Shown here one piece after another: positions 41,625 to 52,059 of a stretch of 64,000 nucleotides of DNA; within the stretch, counting starts at the first letter, position 1, and each line of letters starts with the position of its first letter. Under the pieces are notes generated by a model. The model saw nothing but the letters and a program-made list of their open reading frames with translations, was not told the origin of the DNA and did not search any database. Source of the stretch: Prorocentrum cordatum (taxonomy: Eukaryota > Sar > Dinophyceae > Prorocentrales > Prorocentraceae); the NCBI GenBank assembly GCA_963575745.1, contig CAUYUJ010021682.1, positions 77,501 through 141,500 on the forward strand, given 5' to 3'. The position numbers and the translations under genes were made by a program.

Positions 41625-42315
41625 GGCCTCCAGTTGCCACACCGTCGTAGGGGGAGGGGGCCCTAAGTGTCGGCGCGCCGCGCGCGGCCGCCCCGAGCCG
41701 CCGGGAGCCGTCAGAGGGGGCGCGGGCAAACGGCCCTTTCTCAGAGGCGACGACAGGGGCGAATAGCTCAGGGGAGAGCAATACATGTATTCAGGGGTGC
41801 CGATGATTTATGTCTTCGAAAAGACTCCCGGGCGAATGCGTGTAATGCCCGCCCCCGGGCTATTATCCCCTATCTTGGCCGCCGGCTTTCGGCCAGGCCT
41901 CGGCGACACGACCCAGTGGGAGGCGCTGGCCGAGTAGGGCGGACGGCAGCCATGCCAGGCTTGCCCGAGGGGGATCGGTGCGCGGGTGGGTAGCAATCGG
42001 GATCAGAGGAGGAATAAGTACCGATACCGTTACCCTTCGGCCGTTATCCTCTTCTTTGGCCTCCTGGGAGGCCCTCGTCGCCTCCGCTGGATTCGCTTCG
42101 AAACCCTGGTGAGAACGCACCTCGGGAGAGGTCCAGGGGGTAGAAGTATCGGTATTTGTGGTCCCCCACGGGAGCCAGAAACGTACGCGCCCCAACCTCG
42201 TACAAGAATACGGCCCCTCGTGCCGCGAGACCAGCCTGGTCATACGAACGTTCCCGCAATGCGTACTTTCCAAACCAAGGTGGATTCATGTAAGTGTGTG
42301 TCATTTTCTCGCTTC
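41625..42315. other. Unassigned stretch
   Basis: No domain. TACCGATACCG at about 42018 and GTATCGGTATT at about 42147 are inverted relative to each other, a weak TIR-like pair 130 bp apart. Confidence 0.4.
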
Positions 42316-42317
42316 TG

Positions 42318-42526
42318 AAGCCTCCCAGATGGGGTCAGAGTGAATGGGGTCGGAGGATCGCGTCGCATCGCCGATACATGACCGATGCGGCTAGGTGTGG
42401 ATCATGATTGTTCCACGCCGACAGTGCTGATTCACCGCCGGTGCATCGCCAATGCATCGGCAATACATCGCCGATGCATGGGCGTTGCGGCGCGATTCGC
42501 CGACCCCACATACTCGGATGGGGCTA
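42318..42526. mobile_element. MITE-A copy 3
   Basis: The left TIR, AAGCCTCCCAGATGGGGTCA, is followed by GATCGCGTCGCATCGCCGAT and the family core of GCATCGGC-type repeats. The right end is diverged (TACTCGGATGGGGCTAGG). Confidence 0.65.
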
Positions 42527-42869
42527 GGACGAGGACAAATCCGTTCAAGAGCGTCCCGGAACGCTCTCGGAACGTTCAGGAACGCTCTGAAACGGCCGAG
42601 GCGCCCGAAACATCCTCCAGAGCCGCCGTGTCTCAGAGATTATCGATTTCTCCTCTCCCGATGTTATCCTCGACTTGGCTTCGTCTTATACTCCGGCCCC
42701 ATCTGGCAGGCCTCAATCCACGGAGTCCGGCAAGCCCTTCTTCGGGCCGAACGAAAGGGGGGGATAGGGAAAGGGGAGGTTACGAAATTTGTTGCATGCA
42801 GTTGGTTTCGGCCCCGCCGCCGGGCCCATTCTTCGATGCATGGGCGCCTCCGGGCGCCGGGAGGCGCTG

Positions 42870-42892
42870 GGAAAATCAGCTACGTGAGCTGA
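42870..42892. other. Short perfect hairpin
   Basis: AATCAGCT, a five-base loop, AGCTGATT. An isolated 8-bp stem; it may be chance. Confidence 0.3.
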
Positions 42893-43215
42893 TTCTCTGC
42901 CCTGCCCTTTTGCTGTCCCCCCCTTTCGTTCCCCCCGACTTCTGCTGATCTTGGTTGGCCGGGCTTCGGGAGCCATGTGAGGCCGACCCTTTTTCCCCTC
43001 CCTCCGCTTGCGTGGCCGGGGTGGGTTCGCGACATGGCTTTGCCACCCTCGAGCTTTTTGATCTGCCTTGTCCCACGAGAGCCGAGGAAACGCCGGAAAA
43101 CCTCGAACGTCGAGCCTTCCTCCTGACGTTGCCCCTGGAGACTGTTCTCAATCCCCCCGCGTAACGTCCGCCACGGGGGAGAGGAGTGGGGGGTCTGGCC
43201 TGCGAGCGCCACAGC

Positions 43216-43575
43216 ATGTCTGCGAGCACCAACACATCACGTCTTGCGTGCCAGGCGTCCGTCGTCGTCGTCTTCATCGCTTCGGGCGTGGCTCATGCTG
43301 AAGCCGTCTTCTCATCAACGCTTTGTGACCCAAGCTCCCAGTTGCAGCTGGGGTTGCCAGGGCGGCTCGCTGAGGCCGAGGAGGAAGCGCAGTGCAGCCC
43401 GCTCCTAGCGCCGACTGCAAGGCCGCTGAGAAACGAGTATTACAGTTCAGAGCGAACTTGTATCAGCAATAGGATGCGGACTGGGTATTCACGTGTATTC
43501 GTCCGGGCAAAACAACATGCGTTCGTTGATGAAGGCCAACATTCAAATTTGGAATTGTGTCAATCTTGCTATTGA
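43216..43575 (+). CDS. Possible secreted protein, first exon
   Basis: The ATG at 43216 gives MSASTNTSRLACQASVVVVF then IASGVAHAEA: a polar start, a hydrophobic core and an A-x-A type cleavage site, as in a signal peptide. The next 40 residues (TLCDPSSQLQLGLPGRLAEA, then EEEAQC) have ordinary composition; after about residue 70 the reading may be intron. An upstream in-frame ATG at 43186 would add ten residues and weaken the signal, so 43216 is preferred. No family recognised. Confidence 0.28.
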   Translation: MSASTNTSRLACQASVVVVFIASGVAHAEAVFSSTLCDPSSQLQLGLPGRLAEAEEEAQCSPLLAPTARPLRNEYYSSERTCISNRMRTGYSRVFVRAKQHAFVDEGQHSNLELCQSCY

Positions 43576-44395
43576 CGTTGTTAATTTCTTTCCCGTCTGG
43601 CCATATTTAGAATACTCCATCGACTATGTCAGACCCTGCTTCGGGGATGGCCCAGGAAGCACCGAATTCTCCCTAACCTAGGGATGCGTCCGTCATTGAG
43701 CACATAGCAAGCATTTTACGCGCGATCTGGTTTTCGTATGTACGGGCAAACTGCACGCGGAAGCGGACTTAGACGTGGTGTTCCCAATGTGTTCTTGATG
43801 GTTTCAAATAGGGGGGAGCCTCCGATGTCATTGATTACATGGCTTGCTGACCCGGGTTATAGTGCTGACCCCGGTCAGCGTGTCTACGAAAAGAGGACGG
43901 GGGAGGAGGGGACAGCACACATCGAGCCCTGGCATCACATCTTACCCGAGGGATCTGGCCTTCCAGATCTGGGATGGAAATCGAGCTCCATATCCTCGGA
44001 TCGAGTATGCTAATGGACCTTAGTGGAGTGAGATCAGTGAGATCGAACTTGGAACCCCGGGCAACTTAGATCCTCATCGCGCCAACATCGCAGAGCAGAT
44101 TTCTTTCGGAAAACGATTGGGTGGGCCCGGATTGTCTTGGAGAATTGCGTTCCGGATTTCGATGTGAATTTTGTGCGGAGTTGTTTTGGCCAGGAACGAA
44201 AACCCCAAATTATCCACGCGAAATTCACTTCGGTTTTCGTTCGCTGTTTCGGGCAGAAATCCATGCAGAAATACACAGAAATCCGCTGCAGCACGTCTAC
44301 AAGGCCGGTGCAATGATCGATCCTCGAGCATTCTCTCCTGTTGCCTTCTCCCCTCCTCTGGGTATCGTTTCCTCCCAGGCGGTTCTTTGCCCGCG
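43576..44395. other. Unassigned stretch
   Basis: AT-richer at 43550-43760. No domain and no clear repeat. Confidence 0.4.
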
Positions 44396-44399
44396 GCGT

Positions 44400-44660
44400 T
44401 GTCGCGGGGAAGCGGGGGGGGGATGAGAGGGCAAATCGAGAGAGAAGTGGGTGGAGAGAGCGCGAGAGTTGAAGGGGGGGGGGACGGGGGAGGGAGTTGG
44501 GAGGTGGGAGGAGAAGAAGGACAGAGAGTAGGTAGGAGGAGGAGGAGGATATTGGAGATTGGAGATACGAGCAGCAGAACAAGGAGGGAGGTTGGAAGGG
44601 GGAGAGGCAGTGGGAGGAGGAGGAGAACGGGGAGCAGGAGGAGGAGCCAGAGTTGGATTT
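44400..44660 (+). repeat. Imperfect purine (GGGAG/GGA) tract
   Basis: About 260 bp, nearly all purine with short G-runs. Open frames across it are compositional. Confidence 0.8.
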
Positions 44661-45419
44661 CCTACGCTGTTGCGCCCGCGGCTTGCCCAAGAAAGGAGGA
44701 GAGCCGGAGGAGGAAAGGGCGGGGGAAGGGCCAGATCGTGGGAATGAACAATGGGGGGGGCATCGTTGGTTGCAGAGTCGGTGGGGCAGGACCTGGAGCA
44801 GGACGTCATGCAGTCGCAGGAGGCAGGGGCGGGAGCGGGAGCAGGGCATGACGGCACGGCGTGCTTCGACGCAGAGTCGGGCCGTGCGAGTTGGGCCACA
44901 CTATCCGGCCCGCCTGCGGCAAGCCCCGCTTGAGTGCCAGCGCAGCAGCGCGGCAGGGAGGAGGCCAGGTTTGAGACCCTTTCAGTTCAGTGGATCATTG
45001 ACCTAAGCGTTTGCGCGACATCCGTCACACTTGGAGAGGTGGTCGATGTTCTCTGAGTTTTTCTTGAGCGCAAGTCGGCCAGGTACAACATACTTTCGGG
45101 GTCGGTTTGCACAAGCTGCGCTCACTTGTGTTTGTGGCTGTTTTTGCTGAAGCCTTGAGCAATTCACGCATTACCCTTGTTCAGCACCACGTGGGACCGT
45201 TCTTGTTTTGATTTTGTTTTGCAGCAGAGGCGTAGCGAAGTCAGAACAAAAGAAAACGGAGCACAGTGTTCCCAACCATCTTGTGGTGTTGTGTCCTCGT
45301 TTCGGAGAGACAGCGCCCTGCGTTCCTTTCTCCTCTCCTCTCTCCTCCCCCTCCTTTCTCATTCCATCCTCAGACACATCCCCCTCCTCCTTCCCTCCTC
45401 CTCCCCCCTGCCATTCGCA

Positions 45420-46860
45420 TGTCCCTGTTCAGAAACATCCGTCACACGTTTCGTGGCCCCATGGGGAGCTCAACCGACGGCCCAAATGCCAGCGCTAGCA
45501 TGCGCCCACCGCACCCATATTGGTACACCGCTGACATGTTTCGTGACCCCATGGGGAGCTTCATCGACGGCCCCAGTGGCTGCGTCCGCATGCGCCCACC
45601 GCACCCATTTTCCCACACCCTTCCTCACACGTTTCGTGGCCATATGGGGAGCTCCACCGACGGCCCCAGTGGCTGCGTTCTCACGCGCCTACCACATCCT
45701 TTTTGGCACACCCCTCGCACGCTTCGTGGCTTTTGTGGGAGCTCCACCCATGGCCACAGTGGCTGCGTTCGCATGCGCTCACCGCACCCATTTTGCCACA
45801 CCTTTCCTCACACGTTTTGTGGCCGCATACGGAGCTCCACCGACGGCCCCAGTGGTTGCGTTCGCATGCGCCCACCGCGCACACGTTTCGTTGCTCTTTG
45901 GGGAGCTCCACCAGCGGCCACGGCGGTTGCGTTCGCATGCGCTCACCGCACCCATTTTGCCACACCCCGTACACGTTTTGCGGCCCCATACGGAGCTCCA
46001 CCGACGTCCCCAGTGGTTGCGTTCGCATGCGCCCACCGCGCCCACTTTGGCACACCCATCACACGTTTCGTGGCCCCATAAGGAGCTAAGCTCCACCGAT
46101 GGCCCCACTGGCTGCGTTCGCATGCGCCCACCGCACTCATTTTGCCACACTCCTCGCATGTTTTGCGGCCCCATACGGAGCTCCACCGACGGCCCCAGTG
46201 GTTGCGTTCGCATGTTCCCACCGCACCCACTTTGCCACACCCCTCACACGCCTCGTGGCCCTATGGGGCGCTCCACCGACTGCCCCACTGGCTGCGTTCG
46301 TATGCGCCCACCGCACCCACTTGGCACCGACGGCCCCAGTGGCTGCGTTTGCATGCGCCCACCGCGCCCATTTGGGCACACCCCTCACACTGTTCGTGGC
46401 CCCATAGGGAGCTCCACCGACGGCCCCAGTGGCTGCGTTCGCATGCGCCCACCGCACCCATTTTGGCACATCCCTCACACGTTTCGTGGCCATATGGGGA
46501 GCTCCACCGACGGCCCCAGTGGCTGCGTTCCTGCGTTCGCATCCGCCGCATCCTTTTTGGCACACCCATCACACGTTTCGTGGCCCAATCGGCCCAAATG
46601 GTTGCGTTCTCTTGCGCCCGCCGAACCATTGTTGGCACATCCCTCGCGCGTTTCGTGGCTCTATAGGGAGCTCCACCGACGGCCCCATGCTGCGCTCGCA
46701 TGCGCCCACCGCACCCACTTTGCCACACCCCTCACACGCATCGTGGCCAAATACGGAGCTACACCGACGGCCCCAGTGGCTGCGTTCGCATGCACCCACC
46801 GCGCTCATTTTGGCACACCCCTCACACGTTTTCGTGGCCCTATAGGTAGCTCCTCCGAAT
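45420..46860 (+). repeat. 90-bp minisatellite, about 16 units
   Basis: The unit is about GTTTCGTGGCCCCATAGGGA, then GCTCCACCGACGGCCCCAGT, then GGCTGCGTTCGCATGCGCCC, then ACCGCACCCATTTTGGCACA plus CCCCTCACAC. Full units are near 88-91 bp; two short ones lie near 46325 and 46588. Because 90 is divisible by three and the unit lacks stops, several frames stay open, giving a 580-codon plus-strand frame (45177-46919) with 30-residue repeats (SSTDGPSGCVRMRPPHPFWH) that slips frame partway. I read it as a repeat, not a gene. Confidence 0.88.
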
Positions 46861-46864
46861 GTGG

Positions 46865-47795
46865 TACGACCAACACCAGTATTTACAACCTCAGATGGTT
46901 GGGTCGTTCGCCAGGCTAGGTTTAGCTCGCACCGTGGAAGCATAAGAACGGGAAGCGGAGTTCGGACGGTGTGTGTTGCGAGGGTGTCTCTCGTCATGGA
47001 GAAGGAGGCAACGAACACACAAGAGGTGTTCAACAAAAGGTCTTCGTCTTGGAGGATCGACGGGGTTGGCATCTCTTCCCTGGCGGAAGTTGGCGGAAGT
47101 TCGGAGGAATGCGTCGTAAGTAAAACGTAGCGCGGAAGTTGGTGGAAGTAATAAATGCTTTCCCCGAACAATGACAACATTTTTGGGTCCACGGTGTCCG
47201 AAATCGTCGCATGTTGATTCTCAAGATCGTGCAGGCACGGTGGCGGATTGTTCTCTGATAGTTGGAGCCACCCACAAGCTTTTTAATAGTCTATGTCGTG
47301 CAGGCACGATGGCGGAGTATTCTCTGGGGCTCGAGCCCCTTCTCCCGTCATACCAGAGCCTCCGACTGCGTCTCACTTTCTGCTGAAACGGCAGGGTGCA
47401 GAGGTGAAAAGGTGGCGCTCGTTCCTAGACTTCCGGCGGATTGATGTTTCGACCAGTGGGCCCAGAGGTCTCGATTTTTTCCGTGGCGAGTTCTTCGTGC
47501 CGAGACTTTTATGAACGTCTTGGGGCCCGAAAGGGGCCTTTGGAGAGGCCCCTGGAGGCCGAAGTTCTTCGAGCACGCGAGGATGGAACCAATCAAACCG
47601 CCCGAAATCCAGGTCTGCATCCATTTCGCACTGCTCTCTCGTCTCCCCCTGAGTTTCCATCTTCTTTGCTTTTTGTTGTTTCTCTCTCTCTCTCTCGTGG
47701 AGGAGAGGACACGGGCGGTCCAGCAGGCAGCAGCAGGAGGCGAGCTGTAAGCGTCCTGTCGCCGTCTCGGCACGGCGACCCCAGGAGGCAAGGGC
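46865..47795. other. Unassigned stretch
   Basis: A short direct repeat, GTGCAGGCACGATGGCGGA / GTGCAGGCACGGTGGCGGA, lies at about 47231 and 47298. No domain. Confidence 0.45.
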
Positions 47796-47799
47796 CACC

Positions 47800-47885
47800 T
47801 TCGAGGAGGAGGAGGAGGAGGAGGAGGAGGAGTAGGAGGAGGAGGAGGAGAAGGAGGAGGAGGAGGAGGAGGAGGAGGAGGAGCG
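47800..47885 (+). repeat. GGA microsatellite
   Basis: About 28 units with a TAG and an AAG interruption. Confidence 0.92.
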
Positions 47886-47962
47886 GAGGAGATCGCAAGC
47901 AGGGGCGGCCACGCAGAGGGGGCAGGGAAGGGGGGGGGGCGGGTCGGAGGCCGGGGCGGATC

Positions 47963-48035
47963 TCTCTCTCTCTCTCTCTCTCCCTCGTTCCCTTCCTCTC
48001 TCGCTCTCGCTCTCGCTCTCTCTCTCGCCGCGGCC
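47963..48035 (+). repeat. TC/TCGC dinucleotide array
   Basis: CT repeats followed by CTCTCG units. Confidence 0.88.
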
Positions 48036-48420
48036 CTCTCAGTCCGCTGCCCTGCGAAGGAGGTCGAGTAGTCGAGACGTTTGCTCTGCGTCGGCGGCCA
48101 CAGACCGGGAATTGGATGCTCCGATCGGTGCGGCTGCTGTGCTCATCGGTCGTTGGAAGCCGGTATTTCTGGATTCCCGGATGCCGGTCTACTTCAGGCT
48201 CCTTCCTGCTTCAGGAGTCGAGGTGTTTTTGCCGTGTTGTGTTACTCTCTGGGAGGGCCCGCACCCCACTTCTTCCGACCGGCGTGTCAGGGTTGCCGGT
48301 CACGGGCTCTGCGCCCAGGGGGTCTGAGGTGTGAAGGCGCCTCGGGTCCAGCGTGGCAGCGCTGCGGGCCAGCGAAGGCGGGGTGCTCCCGACTTGTTTA
48401 CTTTGCATCTTTGGGGGCAG

Positions 48421-48606
48421 GATGCGCAGGAGGAGGCGGAGCAGGAGGACGCGGGGCCCCGGGGGAAGCGCACCAGGACGAGGACGAGGGGCAGCAGCAG
48501 CAGCAGCAGCAGATGGAGGAGGACGGGGAGATCTTCCCTGCCCTCGTCCATCCTGACTCGAGGGAATTGTTTGCAGGCGCACTGCCTCACATGTTATCTT
48601 TCAAGT
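48421..48606 (+). CDS. Candidate exon with Gln run
   Basis: A CAG at 48418-48420 after a T-rich stretch could be a 3' splice site, and CAA before GTGAGT at 48607 is a near-consensus 5' site. One frame across it reads HQDEDEGQQQQQQQMEEDGE, then IFPALVHPDSRELFAGALPH, then MLSF. The last 35 residues look like genuine protein. The frame is also open leftwards to 48081. The Gln run comes from CAG repeats (48490-48515). No family recognised, no partner exon found. Confidence 0.3.
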
Positions 48607-48609
48607 GAG

Positions 48610-49370
48610 TTTGTTTGCAGAAAGTCACCACCATTCCTTCGGAAGCGGTCCTTCCTCGTGTAGGCGGTGTGAAAGCAGAGGCATTGCGAATCCGAAATCA
48701 ATCGAAACGTCTGGCACGGAAAGTTAGAGGCAGCCAGGTGGTCGTACGACAAGCAATAGTTTGAAACGCGGGAGTTTACGTTGGTTGATTTGTTGCTCGA
48801 ATGCGTTTTAAACGTCTTTTGGTTGCCCACGTGTGTTGGTCTCGAGTGCGGCATCGAAACACCCCAACATCACCGCAATTGTTTTGGAGAAGGCTTTGTC
48901 AGCACTGCAGATTCCAGTCGAGCATATATGTTACATAGTCCAGCAATGCATCAAGGTGGCTGGGAGATTATTTTCATCCTCTGGCGCGTAAGGATTGTTA
49001 CCTGGGCCACCCCCCCTTCCCTCCCAGGAGAACGGTGCCGATCCTGATGGGCCTTTTGCCACCACCACCATGGGTTTTTGTTGAGGGGACGGAGTTGGAG
49101 GAGGAGGAGGAAGAAGAGGAGGAGGAGGACCTCTCCCCCCTCCTGCCTATTGTGTTGGCGGTGGTAAACAAGCCCGCCAGATCGTACGTAGGGGGGCGGG
49201 ACCTGGACCCCCCCCCAACATGCTGGTGCTCGCTCGCGCGCACGGTGGCGATCTCGTAGCGGACCCGCGCCCCGACGTGCGCCACCCCGCCCAGGCGTTG
49301 CAGTTGCCCACCCCCCGCCCTCCCGCCCGGCGGGGTACCGACCGTTGCCTGGAAACACGGAACAACAGAA
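48610..49370. other. Unassigned stretch
   Basis: A short GGA tract at 49098-49130 and a C-run at about 49207. No domain. Confidence 0.45.
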
Positions 49371-49556
49371 GCAGTATTTTCAGGAGGGGAAAAAACACAC
49401 AGACACAGTTAACCGTCGATCTTTGGGGAACAATGGGAAAATATGGGAAGTGGGGGGAAGACGAAAATACAGAAAATATGGCAAACATGTGGGGAATATT
49501 GGTATTTGTGTGTGCTTGTTTGTGTGTCCATGAGCCCCTTCATATCTGGACACAAT
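49371..49556 (+). repeat. Dispersed repeat F, copy 1
   Basis: Shares CAGACACAGTTAACCGTCGAT and a following ATGGGAAAATATGGGAAGTG-like block with 61930-62100, same orientation. Identity is roughly 70-75% by eye. Confidence 0.6.
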
Positions 49557-49644
49557 TTTTTTCGCTGAATTTCCCCCTTGCTGTCCCGCCCGCTCGTCCC
49601 AACCCCCGGCATCCCTCGTGCTGACGCCCCTCCTCCTCGGGGGC

Positions 49645-49858
49645 CCCCACACGGGGTGGTGACCACACCGTGTGGTGCGTCAGTGGGGATTCGGGGCCAC
49701 CGCACGGTCTTGGGACCACGGGCCGTTCTCCGAGGACGTCTCGAGCGACTGGAGCCTCCAGGGTCCCAAAACAGTGCGCTGACGGACCGTGCGGTGAGGT
49801 CTCGGGGGATTTCGAGGTCACCGCACGGTCTGTCACCGCACCGTTTCGGGACTCCAAA
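49645..49858. repeat. Dispersed repeat M, copy 2
   Basis: Contains GGGGTGGTGACCACACCG at the left and GAGGTCACCGCACGGTCTG near the right. About 60 bp longer than copy 1, from an internal partial duplication of the CACCGCACGGTC segment. Confidence 0.55.
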
Positions 49859-49947
49859 CTCTCTCTTCCCCTCCCCTTTGGGACGCAGAGGATGTGCGTA
49901 CGAGTTCTACCCGAACCGAACACGAGGTGTAGACATCTTCTATCGAA

Positions 49948-50458
49948 GATGGAACCAGCCTCGAGCTTATCCCTATCACTAGGATTGACAAGCCCAACGG
50001 GAATTACAATATTCGCGATGCGCCCTCAGAACCTGAGGGAAGCCTCGAGATCGATCGATACCGATATACGGTGGTGCTGATCCGAAGGATAGTAGAAGAA
50101 AAACAAAAACAGCATAAACATAAATGTTTGGCGCTCTGCGCGGATTCCTTGGATCCGCGCTGGATCCTGCTCCCTGGCGCGCGAAGCGCGCCAGGAGCGG
50201 CGCTGGAGGCGCCGCCCGGGGGGGCCCCAGTGCGGATCCGAGAAATCCGCGCGGAGCGTCAAAAGTTTATGTTTATGGCTTTTTGTTCTTCTTCTGCTAC
50301 CAGCCTGAAGCGGATCCCTATCCTTCGGATCGGCACCACCGTATCTCGGTATCGATCGATCTCGAGGCTTCCCTCAGGCTCTGAGGGCGCATCGCGAAGA
50401 TTGTCATTCCCGTTGGGCTTGTCAATCCTAGGGATAGGGTTAAGCTCGAGGCTGGTTT
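49948..50458. mobile_element. Foldback-D: 510-bp long inverted repeat
   Basis: The left arm (49948-50095) and right arm (50316-50458) are reverse complements at about 95%. Examples are GGATTGACAAGCCCAACGGG against CCCGTTGGGCTTGTCAATCC, and GAAGCCTCGAGATCGATCGA against TCGATCGATCTCGAGGCTTC. Inner segments (50100-50155, 50235-50300) are also inverted, at lower identity (CATAAACATAAATGTTTGGC / CAAAAGTTTATGTTTATGGC). Only about 60 bp around GCGCGCGAAGCGCGCC forms the loop. No coding capacity. Confidence 0.85.
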
Positions 50459-50837
50459 CTGATCCCCGTGCCGCACCCCCTGTCCCACTCTGCTATTGTT
50501 TCCAAGCTTGGCAGTTGCCTGTACTGCGTGCGAGAGCGTGCAGTGCAACATCATCTGTCCGTGACCGAGTATACTGCTTCGGATTGCACGTATCGGCCGC
50601 AGGAGTCGCGTTGCGGGCCTGTGTGCGGCCTCTCTATGCTGCTAATCGCAGGTGGATAAGCTCGAGCCTGGCTACCCCATCCCCGTGCCGCGAGCTAAGA
50701 CCCCGCGGGCTCTCGAGAAACCCCGCTGGCGCTTAAGCTCTCTCACGCCTCGAGCCGAACAACCACGGCAGGACAACACACTCGTAACGCTCCTGTGTCT
50801 ACACCTCCCGAGAGACTCTTCGACGCACCTCGCCTTG

Positions 50838-50876
50838 CAGCAACAACAACAACAACAACAGCAGCAGCAGCAACAG
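50838..50876 (+). repeat. CAA/CAG microsatellite
   Basis: Seven CAA then CAG units. It lies between two related 45-bp segments (about 50665-50710 and 50884-50930, sharing CCGCGAGCT(A/C)AGACCCCG). Confidence 0.85.
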
Positions 50877-51087
50877 CCTGAGGCTGACTACCCCTCCCCT
50901 TGCCGCGAGCTCAGACCCCGCCTCCGCGGCGCCCGGGGCTCCATCGCGGCCCCAGCCGGCATGGCGCTCGCGCCGCGCCCGCGCTGCCCGCCGGCGGCGC
51001 TCGAGCACCGGCAGACGCATTCTTTAGCGGAGGCCACGGAGGGGGGGGCGGGGATAGGCGCGCAGGCTGGGGGGCGAAGTTTCGAGG

Positions 51088-51125
51088 GAGGAGGAGGAGG
51101 AGGAGGCGGAGGAGGAGGAGGAAGA
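51088..51125 (+). repeat. GGA microsatellite
   Basis: Short GGA/GGC run. Confidence 0.85.
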
Positions 51126-51519
51126 GTTGGAGGTTTTCGGGCGCCTTCGTCGGTCCTCGGCGGTTCTCCAGCCTCGGGGTGCCTTTTGAACGGCCGCGCC
51201 TCGCCGAGGGCGTTCCAGGGGGTGCCCGGAACTTACCGAGGGACCGTCGGAGCCGCTGGGTTGCGACCGGAAAGTTTTGGGACAGCGTTTGGGGGGGGAT
51301 AGGCTCAGGGCGGGACGCATCGCCCCTCAACCGCACATTCATCGCAATCATCGCCGATAGGTGCCCGATGGCCCCGCCCCGCCAGGGACCCGGACTCGCC
51401 GATCTATCGGCGATGTGTCGCCGATTCCAGTCGGTGTCCCCTCCATGAGACAGTCCCCCCTGATCGTTGCCCCTGAAGGGGGGAGAAGCAGCATCCCAAG
51501 GCAGGCCCTCTCGAAGGCA

Positions 51520-51705
51520 CCCTCTAGAAATCATAAACCCGAGCTCTCGGAGCTCCGCGCGGATATCACGGATCGGCTCCACCTTTGCAGCGCTTTGGCG
51601 CCGCCCCCAGCGCGCTCCGCGCGCCAGGGAGGCGTGCCATGCGCAGATCCACGAAATCTATTCGGAATTCCGACACTTTCGGTTCATGTCGGTTTTGTTT
51701 CTGTA
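51520..51705. repeat. Relative of the foldback-D core, inserted in a 110-bp tandem repeat
   Basis: Contains GAGCTCCGCGCGGATATCAC, GGCGCCGCCCCCAGCGCGCT and CCGCGCGCCAGGGAGG, the foldback-D core pattern. AAGGCAGGCCCTCTCGAAGG lies just left (51499) and AAGGCAGGCCCCTTCGACGG just right (51708). Confidence 0.6.
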
Positions 51706-51706
51706 C

Positions 51707-52000
51707 AAGGCAGGCCCCTTCGACGGCCCCCTCCAGTCACCTCTTCCCCCTCCTCCCTTCTCCTCTCCCTTTTAAAGGGCACGGTGGGAGGTGCGAGAGA
51801 ATCAGCATCCCAAAGTGGGCCCCTTCGAGTACACCCTCTCGTCACCTCCCCCTCCTCCTCCTCCTCCTCCTCCTCCTCCTCCTCCTCCTCCTCCTCTCCC
51901 TTTTCGGAGGCCGAGGCGGGCGCCTTCGAAGACACCGGCAGTCACCTCATCCACCCCACCTCCCCCCTCCTCCTCCTCCTCCTCCTCCTCTTCACCTTCT
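51707..52000 (+). repeat. About 110-bp tandem repeat, roughly three units
   Basis: Units share GGGCCCCTTCGA, then CCCTC and GTCACCTC, then a TCC run, then CTCCCTTTT. Starts fall near 51707, 51812 and 51915, with a partial unit at 51490. The TCC run is long in the middle unit (51849-51898). Confidence 0.65.
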
Positions 52001-52059
52001 CCTTCTGCCCTAACTCTCCTCCTCCTTCTCCTGTTCCTCCTCCTCCATTTCTTCACAGT

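Noticed and set aside
40995-41786. 263-codon minus-strand frame
   Set aside because: About half is poly-Glu/Arg from the TCC array; the rest has no domain.
45177-46919. 580-codon plus-strand frame
   Set aside because: It follows the 90-bp minisatellite, changes repeat frame partway, and has overlapping long frames on both strands.
51350-51435. Fifth MITE-A copy (ATCGGCGATG words)
   Set aside because: Only core-like words; no CATCTGGGAGGC terminus nearby.
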